49,778 nucleotides of DNA from a candidate division KSB1 bacterium. GTDB taxonomy: Bacteria; Zhuqueibacterota; Zhuqueibacteria; Zhuqueibacterales; Zhuqueibacteraceae. The translations under genes were made by a program, and so were the position numbers. The stretch is from positions 1 to 49,778 of the forward strand of contig JAPDQB010000050.1 of the NCBI GenBank assembly GCA_034506175.1. The letters run 5' to 3'. The notes beneath the pieces were generated by a model. That model saw nothing but the letters and a program-made list of their open reading frames with translations, did no database searches and was not told the origin of the DNA. Below are positions 43,160 to 49,778 of this stretch, in pieces. The stretch's first letter is position 1; each line of letters begins with the position of its first letter.

Positions 43160-44170
43160 TCACAGCGCTTGCTTCTCTGCAAACGCCGCATCAAACGCGA
43201 CCGCTGAGGGTTTGAAATCGAGTTTTCTCACAAAGGCACAAGCTTCGGCCGCGCCGTGCTCGCGATCCATGCCGCTGTCTTCCCATTCGATCGACAGCGG
43301 ACCGTTGTAGCCGATACGATTCAAGCGGCGAATGATTTCTTCAAACTCAATGCAGCCGCGGCCGAGCGAGCGAAAATCCCAATAACGATTTTTGTCGCCG
43401 AAATTCAAATGGCCGCCGAAGACGCCGGAGAGGCGCCGCGTCGGCGCCCACCAAACGTCTTTCATGTGCAGATGATAAATGCGGTCGCCGAATTTTTCGA
43501 GAAATGCCAGATAATCCACGCCTTGATAGCCGAAGTGACTCGGATCATAATTGAATCCGAACGCCGCCCGGCGGCCAACTGCCTCCAGCGCGCGCTCGGC
43601 GGTGACGACGTCAAACGCGATTTCCGTCGGATGAACTTCCAACGCAAAACGGACGCCAACTTCATCGAACACATCGAGAATGGGATTCCAGCGCTGGGCA
43701 AAATCCTTGAAGCCCGCCTCGATCATCGCGGGAGAAACCGGCGGAAAAGAATAAAGTAAATGCCAGATGCTGCTGCCGGTGAAGCCGTTAACGACTTTGA
43801 CGCCCAGCTTTGCCGCCGCGCGCGCCGTCGCTTTCATTTCTTCAGCGGCGCGTTGCTGGACGCCCTCGGGTTTGCCGTCGCCCCAAACATGCGGCGGCAG
43901 AATGAATTGGTGGCGCTCGTCGATGCGATCACAAACCGCCTGGCCAACGAGATGGTTGCTGATCGCCCAAACTTTTAAGCCGTATTTCGCCAGCAGCTTG
44001 TGCCGGCCTTCGCAATACTCCGGCTCTTTGAGCGCGCGAGTTACGTCAAAATGATCGCCCCAGCACGCCAGCTCGAGGCCGTCAAAGCCCCAAGCTTGCG
44101 CTTTTTGCGCCAGCGTTTCCACAGTTAAATCAGCCCATTGACCGGTGAAAAGAGTGACGGGTCTTGACAT
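43160..44170 (-). CDS. Sugar phosphate isomerase/epimerase (xylose isomerase-like TIM barrel)
   Basis: A 336-residue TIM-barrel protein of the AP-endonuclease-2 superfamily. Likely metal ligands lie in FALEVHPTE (Glu, about 175), FNYDPSHFGY (Asp/His, about 205-208), YHLHMKDV (His, about 231) and LSIEWEDSG (Glu, about 295). Family members isomerise or epimerise sugars and inositols and are often encoded with Gfo/Idh/MocA dehydrogenases. Here it heads the block with the gluconate permease and kinase. ATG 44170 has GGAG 7 bases upstream. The substrate is not determinable from the sequence. Confidence 0.9.
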   Translation of the reverse strand: MSRPVTLFTGQWADLTVETLAQKAQAWGFDGLELACWGDHFDVTRALKEPEYCEGRHKLLAKYGLKVWAISNHLVGQAVCDRIDERHQFILPPHVWGDGKPEGVQQRAAEEMKATARAAAKLGVKVVNGFTGSSIWHLLYSFPPVSPAMIEAGFKDFAQRWNPILDVFDEVGVRFALEVHPTEIAFDVVTAERALEAVGRRAAFGFNYDPSHFGYQGVDYLAFLEKFGDRIYHLHMKDVWWAPTRRLSGVFGGHLNFGDKNRYWDFRSLGRGCIEFEEIIRRLNRIGYNGPLSIEWEDSGMDREHGAAEACAFVRKLDFKPSAVAFDAAFAEKQAL

Positions 44171-44657
44171 AATTGATCTCCGAGATTTACCTGAGGTTGC
44201 ACAACCTGATGGATTAAAACAATCATGAAAACAAGTGTATTGCTTTTATTTAATCAAAAAAAGATAGAAGTCAAGTACACAATCTTTTTTTTAGGTCTGC
44301 CAATCCCAGTTAAGATCATTTGTCTGGAATCATCAAAAACTGAAAACAACTATGGAGTTTCACTGAGGAGGCACAAAAAGAATCGAAAATGGTCGGCATC
44401 TACCACCCCGAATTTTGAAAGGCTGCTTCCATGACATGTCATTTGGGAGACCAGGGTAAAGCGTGGGGGGCTGGAATCTGTTAAAAATAATAGCATTGCC
44501 AAATATCTCTTGCAATTTTGCCCAAAAAGATTAGATTTAAAACTCCGTCGGATCGTACGGATATTTGCTGTGAGCAGGACAAAAGATCACCCAAGTTGTG
44601 GACTCAAATCAACAGGAGGAAAAGCTTGTTTGATCTTTTCATTGCAACGGAAATGTG
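44171..44657. other. 487-bp gene-free divergent region
   Basis: AT-rich DNA between the divergent epimerase and M23 genes. A 69-codon plus frame at 44225-44434 has no family features and no ribosome-binding site. One perfect 12-bp palindrome, ATGACATGTCAT (44431-44442), is present. A strong AGGAGG at about 44612-44617 is not followed by a frame of useful length. Promoters for both neighbours should be here, but none was recognised with confidence. Confidence 0.5.
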
Positions 44658-45968
44658 ATGAAACGAAATCGATTCCCGGTTTGGCAGTTTTTAGCCGGTA
44701 ATGCGGCTTTATTTTTTTTATTGTTCTTGTTTCGCTGGCTGACCGCAGAACATGACGTGTTCAAGCTCGGCTGGCGACCGGCGTCTGTCGATGCCGACAC
44801 AACCACCCTCGCCGCCATCACACCCACCATCATGTTTGAGCCGACCATTGGTTATGGTGAAACCCTGGTCAACCTCTTGCAGGAATGCGCGGTTCACCCG
44901 AGCGACATTGTGCGCACGATTTCCGCGCTGCAAAAAATTTTTGACCCGCGCGATTTGCGCGCCGGACATTCCATTCGCGTGGCGATTGACTCGAGCGGCG
45001 CATTGCAGCAATTGCTCTATCGCCCCTCGCCGGAGATCGCGGTGCGGGTCGAGCGCGAAGCCAACGGCGATTTGACGAGTCGTTGCGATACGCTGGCACT
45101 TTCGGCGGAGGCGTTTTTGCTCACGGGTGAAATCGAAACCAGCGTTTGGCAGGCGGTGCTGGACGGCGGAGAAAAACCCGACCTGCTGATGGATTTCACG
45201 GATATTTTTCAATGGGACATCGACTTTTTTAATGACCCGCAGCGCGGCGACCGCTTTCGGATTTTTTTTGAAAAACTTTTTGTCACGGCGCCCAACGGCG
45301 AGCGGGAGTTCGTGCGCTATGGCCGCATTCTGGCCGCCTCCTATGAGCCGAAGCAGGCGCAAGAAGCCAACGCGCCGGAAAAATTTTTTATAGCGTTTTA
45401 CTTTAAAACGCCGAATGGCCGCGACGGGTACTTCGACGGTGACGGCAAATCCTTTCAAAAAACCTTCCTGAAGTCGCCGCTCAATTATCGCCGCATCTCA
45501 TCGCGTTTTTCAATGGGCCGCCGGCATCCGATTTTGAAGCAAGTACGCGCGCACACCGGCGTGGATTATGCCGCCGATCACGGCACGCCCGTGGTGGCGT
45601 CGGCCAACGGCGTCGTCAAGGAAATCGGCTGGAAGGGCGGGTATGGCAATTGCCTAGTCATCGAGCACAAAAATCATTACGCCACGCTGTATGGTCATCT
45701 CTCGCGCTTCGCCGAGTCGCTCAAAGCCGGCGACACGGTGACGCAAAATCAAATCATCGGCTATGTCGGATCGACCGGCTTGTCCACCGGACCCCATCTA
45801 CATTATACCATGTATCTCAACGGCAAAGCGATCAATCCGCTCAAAATTCAACCTTCCTCGGGCGATCCGATTCCGGCCGAGTTGATGCCGCGTTTCATCG
45901 AGCAGCGTGATGCGCTCTTGCAACAATTGGGGCTGGCGCCGGCATGGGTCACCCAGCCGGCGCCGTAG
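44658..45968 (+). CDS. M23 family metallopeptidase (LytM-type murein endopeptidase)
   Basis: A 436-residue envelope protein that should cleave peptidoglycan cross-links. One N-terminal membrane anchor (about residues 12-28, AALFFLLFLFRWL) precedes a LysM/OapA-like region (YGETLVNLLQECAVHPSDIVRTISALQKIFDPRDLRAGHSIRVAID) and a second domain. The C-terminal LytM domain carries the zinc ligands in HTGVDYAADHGTPV (His, Asp) and GPHLHYTMY (His-x-His). All ligands are present, so it is probably catalytic rather than an EnvC-type activator. The preceding codon is GTG; ATG 44658 is preferred. The ribosome-binding site is weak (GGAA). An AAA ATPase gene follows 45 bp downstream. Confidence 0.94.
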   Translation: MKRNRFPVWQFLAGNAALFFLLFLFRWLTAEHDVFKLGWRPASVDADTTTLAAITPTIMFEPTIGYGETLVNLLQECAVHPSDIVRTISALQKIFDPRDLRAGHSIRVAIDSSGALQQLLYRPSPEIAVRVEREANGDLTSRCDTLALSAEAFLLTGEIETSVWQAVLDGGEKPDLLMDFTDIFQWDIDFFNDPQRGDRFRIFFEKLFVTAPNGEREFVRYGRILAASYEPKQAQEANAPEKFFIAFYFKTPNGRDGYFDGDGKSFQKTFLKSPLNYRRISSRFSMGRRHPILKQVRAHTGVDYAADHGTPVVASANGVVKEIGWKGGYGNCLVIEHKNHYATLYGHLSRFAESLKAGDTVTQNQIIGYVGSTGLSTGPHLHYTMYLNGKAINPLKIQPSSGDPIPAELMPRFIEQRDALLQQLGLAPAWVTQPAP

Positions 45969-46013
45969 GCCAATGCGCAGAAAAAGTTGGGAAAAAATTT
46001 CTAATGAAGCTTT

Positions 46014-47528
46014 ATGGCCGAAATCGCGCCTGAACAAACTCTTTTCGGTATACGCTTGCCGGAAGAGTTGGAAGTCCACTTGCGGGAGACAAATCCCTGG
46101 TGGCAACAAAAGCCCATGCGCCCTCTGCCACGGGTAAGGCGCTGGCTGTTTGAGCCAACTTTACAACGGCTTAAAACCGGACTCGCTCCGGTTACGGTAT
46201 TGCGCGGCCCGCGTCAGGTCGGGAAAACCACGTTGCAGGAGCATATCATTCAACATCTAATTGACCATGAAAAAATAAATCCCCGCCGTATTTTTCGTAT
46301 TCAATTTGATGAAATTCCTCTTCACAAAGATCTGAAAATGCCAATTACCAGTTTGTGTAATTGGTTCGAAAACCGCGTTTTGGGTGGAACTTTCAATGAA
46401 TATGCCCATAAACAAGAACCAATCTTTCTTTTTTTTGATGAAGTGCAGAACTTGACTGAGTGGGCGCCGCAAATCAAAGCCCTGGTCGACCATCACGCCG
46501 TGCGGGTATTGCTGACAGGAAGCTCGGCCCTGCGTATCGAATACGGACGTGACAGTTTGGCCGGGCGCATTTCGACATTGGAAATGAACACTTTGCTGTT
46601 GCGAGAAATTGCGGCTTTGCGCGACTGGGGTGAAATTCCTCCGCTTCTTCCTTTCAATGGCCTGCAGAATCTTAAAGAACACGATTTTTGGGAGAATCTC
46701 CGTCAGCATGGTTTAAGGTTTCGTGAATATCGTGATCAAGCCTTTGCCGCCTTTTCCGAACGAGGCGGATATCCAATTGCCCAAACTCGGACTGATCGTC
46801 CCTGGGAAGAAGTTGCTGATCAACTCAATGAGACCATTATTCGCCGGGTGATTCAGCATGATTTGAGAATGGGGGATCGGGGCAGGAAAAGAGATCAAAA
46901 TTTGCTTGAAGAGCTTTTTCGACTTTGTTGCCGATATGCCGGGCAAACCCCCGGACAACCCATCTTTGTTAATGAATTGCGTTCCGTCTTATCTGCCAAT
47001 ATAGGCTGGCAGCGAGTCTTGGCTTATTTAAAATTTCTAAACAATACGCTGTTGATTCGTTTGGTAGAACCGTTGGAGCTGCGTCTAAAAAAAAGAAAGG
47101 GCCAACCCAAGCTCTGTCTCTGTGATCATTCGCTGCGAGCAAGCTCGCTACAAGAGATCATTCCAATTACTTCCGAAGGGCTGCAGCAAGCGCCTCATCT
47201 AAGTGACTTGGCAGGGCATCTGGCAGAGAGCATTACCGGCTATTTTTTAGGCAGTATGCCGGGCCTGGATTTGGCATGGTTTCCGCAGCGTGGCGCTGAG
47301 CCGGAAGTTGATTTTGTTATAACCATTGGAGAACACCGTATTCCGTTGGAAGTAAAATATCAGCACCGAATTGACAGCCATCGTGATACCATCGGCCTGC
47401 GTGCGTTTATGGAAAAGACCGTCAATAATGCGCCGTTCGGCATTCTCATTACTCTCCGTGACGGGGGTCCAGCTCATGACCCGCGTATTATCATGTTGCC
47501 GCTTTCGTCTCTCTTGTTAATGCGTTGA
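46014..47528 (+). CDS. AAA_14 / DUF4143 family ATPase
   Basis: A 504-residue protein of the archaeal-type ATPase group common in FCB genomes. Walker A GPRQVGKTT is near residue 65, Walker B IFLFFDEVQN near 139 and the sensor segment VRVLLTGSSALRI near 165. A winged-helix-like middle part follows. The C-terminal DUF4143 region ends in a PD-(D/E)XK-like motif, EPEVDFVITIGEHRIPLEVKY (Asp, Glu-x-Lys). The function is unknown; links to mobile DNA or toxin-antitoxin-like behaviour have been suggested for the family, but nothing here proves it. The ribosome-binding site before ATG 46014 is weak. Convergent with typA, with a one-base gap and no visible terminator. Confidence 0.9.
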   Translation: MAEIAPEQTLFGIRLPEELEVHLRETNPWWQQKPMRPLPRVRRWLFEPTLQRLKTGLAPVTVLRGPRQVGKTTLQEHIIQHLIDHEKINPRRIFRIQFDEIPLHKDLKMPITSLCNWFENRVLGGTFNEYAHKQEPIFLFFDEVQNLTEWAPQIKALVDHHAVRVLLTGSSALRIEYGRDSLAGRISTLEMNTLLLREIAALRDWGEIPPLLPFNGLQNLKEHDFWENLRQHGLRFREYRDQAFAAFSERGGYPIAQTRTDRPWEEVADQLNETIIRRVIQHDLRMGDRGRKRDQNLLEELFRLCCRYAGQTPGQPIFVNELRSVLSANIGWQRVLAYLKFLNNTLLIRLVEPLELRLKKRKGQPKLCLCDHSLRASSLQEIIPITSEGLQQAPHLSDLAGHLAESITGYFLGSMPGLDLAWFPQRGAEPEVDFVITIGEHRIPLEVKYQHRIDSHRDTIGLRAFMEKTVNNAPFGILITLRDGGPAHDPRIIMLPLSSLLLMR

Positions 47529-47529
47529 A

Positions 47530-49365
47530 TCAGTCATCATCTCTCGGCCCCTCCATCTTCTTCCGCATGCTCGCGCGCTTGTCCGCATCCAATTCCATCT
47601 TCCGCAGCCGAATGCTTTTGGGAGTGACTTCCACCAACTCGTCTTCGGCGATGAACTCGATCGCCTGATCCAGGCTCAAAATTTTTGGTGGACGCAAGAC
47701 AATCGTCGCGTCAGCGGTGGAGCTGCGCATGTTGGTGAGCTTCTTTTCTTTGGTGATGTTGACGTCGAGATCGCCGCTGCGGTTGCGGTCGCCGACGATC
47801 ATGCCGCCATAAACTTCGGTGCCGACTTGGATAAACAGTTCACCACGTTCTTCCAAACCATAGCTCGCATAGGCCGTGGCGCGCCCGGCGCGATCCGCCA
47901 CCAATGCGCCGCTCGTCCGTTGCGGAATGGCGCCATGCCACGGCGCGTAGCCGTCGAACAGCGTGTTCATGATGCCCGTGCCTTTGGTATCGGTGAGAAA
48001 TTCGTTGCGATAGCCGATCAACCCGCGTGAAGGGATGCGAAACTCCAGATTCACCCGGCCGGTGCCGTGATTCACCAGATTCGTCATGCGGCCTTTGCGC
48101 GAGCCGAGTTTTTCATTGACAATGCCGATGAACTCTTCCGGCACGTCGAGAAACACGTGCTCCATCGGCTCGAGCCGCCTGCCATTCTCTTCGCGAGTGA
48201 TAACGCGCGGCTTGGAAACCATAAACTCGTAACCTTCGCGGCGCATCGTTTCAATGAGAATCGCAAGCTGCAATTCGCCGCGGCCGCAGACTTCAAAGCT
48301 GTCGGCGCGCTCCAGCGGCTTCACGCGCAGCGCCACGTTGTGCAGAATTTCTTTCTCCAATCGTTCACGGAGATGGCGCGAAGTGAGATATTTGCCTTCG
48401 CGTCCGGCAAACGGGCTGTTGTTGACCGAAAAAATCATCGCCACCGTTGGCTCATCGACGCGAATGCGCGGCAACGGTTTCGGATTTTCGGCGTCGGAAA
48501 TCGTATCGCCGATGCGAATGCCTTCAACGCCGGCGACGACGGCGATGTCGCCGCATTCGACGGCATCGACTTGAAGGCGCTGCAAGCCTTTAAAATTGTA
48601 CAGCGCCGAGAATTTGACCTGGCGGACTTGATTGCCCTCGGTGCACAGCGCGTAGGTTTTCCCCATTTCCAATTTACCGTGCTTCAAGCGGCCGATTGCA
48701 AGCTGGCCGACGTAATCATCATAATCCAGATTGGTCACGAGAAACTGCGGTGTCGCTGCCTCATCCGCGTGCGGCCCGGGAATGGTTTGCAAAATGGCTT
48801 CGAACAACGGCAGGAGATTTTGCGAGCCATCATCCAGCCGGCGATGCGCCACGCCGGTTTTCGCATTGGTATAAACAATCGGAAACTCGATTTGATGCTC
48901 ATTGGCGTCGAGATCGATGAACAAGTCGTAAACTTCGTTGATCACTTCCTGGATGCGCGCATCGCTGCGGTCGATTTTGTTGATGACGAGAATGATCGGC
49001 AAATTCACCGCCAGCGCCTTTTTCAACACGAAGCGGGTTTGCGGCAGCGGGCCTTCGCTGGCGTCCACCAGCAGCAGCGCGCCGTCGACCATGCTAATCG
49101 CTCGCTCCACCTCACCGCCGAAATCAGCGTGGCCGGGCGTGTCGACGATGTTGATTTTGACGCCGTCGTGCCAGATCGCGGTGTTTTTGGCCATGATGGT
49201 AATGCCGCGCTCGCGCTCCAAATCCATGCTGTCCATGATGCGCTCACCGGTGGCTTGATTTTCGCGAAAGGTGCCGCTTTGTTTGAGCAGGCCGTCCACC
49301 AGCGTGGTTTTGCCGTGATCGACGTGGGCGATGATGGCGATGTTGCGAATGTTCGTTTTAATCAT
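47530..49365 (-). CDS. typA: Ribosome-associated GTPase TypA/BipA
   Basis: Translational GTPase that assists 50S assembly and stress adaptation, 611 residues. It has the G domain with AHVDHGKTTLVDGLLKQ (G1), RGITI (G2), DTPGHADF (G3), NKIDR (G4), then domain II, two EF-G-like domains and the BipA-specific C-terminal domain (KIRSSTADATIVLRPPK-like KLTNMRSSTADATIVLRPPK). ATG 49365 is chosen because MIKTNIRNIAIIAHVDHGKT is the canonical start. The open frame upstream adds 16 residues without support, and the GGGAG upstream is rather distant. It is expressed toward the AAA ATPase and converges with it. Confidence 0.97.
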   Translation of the reverse strand: MIKTNIRNIAIIAHVDHGKTTLVDGLLKQSGTFRENQATGERIMDSMDLERERGITIMAKNTAIWHDGVKINIVDTPGHADFGGEVERAISMVDGALLLVDASEGPLPQTRFVLKKALAVNLPIILVINKIDRSDARIQEVINEVYDLFIDLDANEHQIEFPIVYTNAKTGVAHRRLDDGSQNLLPLFEAILQTIPGPHADEAATPQFLVTNLDYDDYVGQLAIGRLKHGKLEMGKTYALCTEGNQVRQVKFSALYNFKGLQRLQVDAVECGDIAVVAGVEGIRIGDTISDAENPKPLPRIRVDEPTVAMIFSVNNSPFAGREGKYLTSRHLRERLEKEILHNVALRVKPLERADSFEVCGRGELQLAILIETMRREGYEFMVSKPRVITREENGRRLEPMEHVFLDVPEEFIGIVNEKLGSRKGRMTNLVNHGTGRVNLEFRIPSRGLIGYRNEFLTDTKGTGIMNTLFDGYAPWHGAIPQRTSGALVADRAGRATAYASYGLEERGELFIQVGTEVYGGMIVGDRNRSGDLDVNITKEKKLTNMRSSTADATIVLRPPKILSLDQAIEFIAEDELVEVTPKSIRLRKMELDADKRASMRKKMEGPRDDD

Positions 49366-49492
49366 TAACTTCGTACAACTCCCTTGATGTGATGAAACGG
49401 TTTTCTTATGCAAGTTTTAAATGTAAGGAAAGTTAAGGAGAAACTCAAAATGAAAATTTCCCGAAGGATGAAAACAACGCAACGGAGGGAAT

Positions 49493-49660
49493 ATGGAAAA
49501 ATTTATCAAAATATTGTTGTTGCTCTCACTATCGTTTGGGAATGACAGTTACAGCCGGCAAAACGCCAACGTTCTCATCGTTTATTATTCCGTGGAAGGC
49601 CACACGAAAGCCCTGGCCGAGGCCGTTGCCGAAGGCGCGCGCTCGGTGAGCGGCGCATTG
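49493..49660 (+). pseudogene. Exported flavodoxin/WrbA-like protein, interrupted by an insertion
   Basis: ATG 49493 with GGAGGG closely upstream starts MEKFIKILLLLSLSFGNDSY, a signal-peptide-like N-terminus, followed by NVLIVYYSVEGHTKALAEAV and AEGARSVSGA. This is the FMN-phosphate-binding loop region of flavodoxin/WrbA-type NAD(P)H-dependent oxidoreductases, unusually preceded by an export signal. From about 49661 the same frame stays open but becomes unrelated (LTHKYCYRNHLEIES), coinciding with the left end of an apparent IS. The gene is therefore broken at about residue 56. Its remainder may lie beyond the window. Confidence 0.7.
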
Positions 49661-49778
49661 ACTCATAAATATTGTTACCGAAATCACTTGGAAATTGAGT
49701 CGTTGCCTCATAATATGTGTTACCATACTTTGGAGCCATATTATGAGCAAAAAATCAGTTCAAGAATACTTACGAGCG
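49661..49778 (+). mobile_element. Left end of an insertion sequence, partial
   Basis: Starts at or near 49659-49662, inside the flavodoxin-like gene. Two related direct repeats, CTCATAAATATTGTTACC (49662-49679) and CTCATAATATGTGTTACC (49707-49724), agree at 14 of 18 positions and look like terminal or subterminal transposase-binding sites. A new reading frame starts at 49743. The right end is outside the window, so family and target-site duplication cannot be checked. Confidence 0.6.
49743..49778 (+). CDS. Transposase/integrase, N-terminal fragment at the window edge
   Basis: Only 12 codons are visible: MSKKSVQEYLRA. This N-terminus resembles DDE integrase-type transposases that begin with a K-S-x-x-E-Y-L-x-A motif followed by a helix-turn-helix. 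The assignment is tentative and rests on the short motif plus the position just inside an apparent IS end. No strong ribosome-binding site is visible. Confidence 0.45.
   Translation, partial: MSKKSVQEYLRA

Noticed and set aside
44225..44434. 69-codon plus-strand frame between the epimerase and M23 genes
   Set aside because: No ribosome-binding site, no recognisable domain and an abrupt composition change along its length.

Overview
The window looks like chromosomal DNA of an uncultured Gram-negative bacterium of the FCB/Calditrichota/KSB1 type. The reasons are a TonB-dependent receptor with an N-terminal carboxypeptidase-regulatory-like domain, a PorV/PorQ-type outer-membrane protein, two secreted proteins ending in type IX secretion (T9SS) sorting domains (one with the NFPNPFNP motif), a Uma2-family nuclease, a GldF/GldG-type ABC module, and many short dispersed palindromic repeats between genes. 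The phylum assignment is inference from gene content; there is no rRNA gene in the window.

Layout. 1-19 kb (all minus strand) is an expanded translation/RNA-processing operon read right to left: TPR membrane protein, rimP, nusA, infB, ylxP-like DUF503, rbfA, a repetitive coiled-coil gene, truB, ribF, rpsO, a four-gene ABC/GldG/DUF4340 module, pnp, an M16 zinc protease, ald. The usual rimP-nusA-infB-rbfA-truB-ribF-rpsO-pnp order is kept, but foreign-looking genes sit between rbfA and truB and between rpsO and pnp. 19-30 kb (minus) is a carbohydrate cluster: TPR lipoprotein, GT-C-type glycosyltransferase, secreted GH16 glucanase, sodium/solute symporter, two tandem Gfo/Idh/MocA oxidoreductases and a GH20 beta-hexosaminidase. 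30-31.5 kb holds a creatininase-family amidohydrolase and the wreck of a toxin-antitoxin pair. 31.9-38.5 kb (minus) is an outer-membrane trio: TonB-dependent receptor, a large FN3/T9SS secreted protein and a PorV/PorQ porin. 39-41 kb (plus) has an FKBP-type lipoprotein isomerase and a Uma2 protein with a heptad-repeat tail. 40.9-44.2 kb (minus) is a sugar-acid block: sugar-phosphate isomerase/epimerase, DoxX-like protein, gluconate permease, gluconokinase. 44.6-47.5 kb (plus) has an M23 peptidase and an AAA/DUF4143 ATPase; typA follows on the minus strand. At the right edge an exported flavodoxin-like gene is cut by the left end of an insertion sequence.

How the parts fit: secreted glycosidases (GH16 by T9SS, GH20) would release sugars, the SSS symporter and TonB receptor would import products, and the Gfo/Idh/MocA enzymes, epimerase, gluconate permease and gluconokinase would process them. 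The main surprises are regulatory and structural: a near-identical 21-bp block directly upstream of both glycosidase genes, a tandem oxidoreductase duplicate that has lost its Tat signal, a terminator-like hairpin abutting the rimP start, and several families of intergenic palindromes, some of which would be translated as false N-termini if the longest reading frames were accepted.
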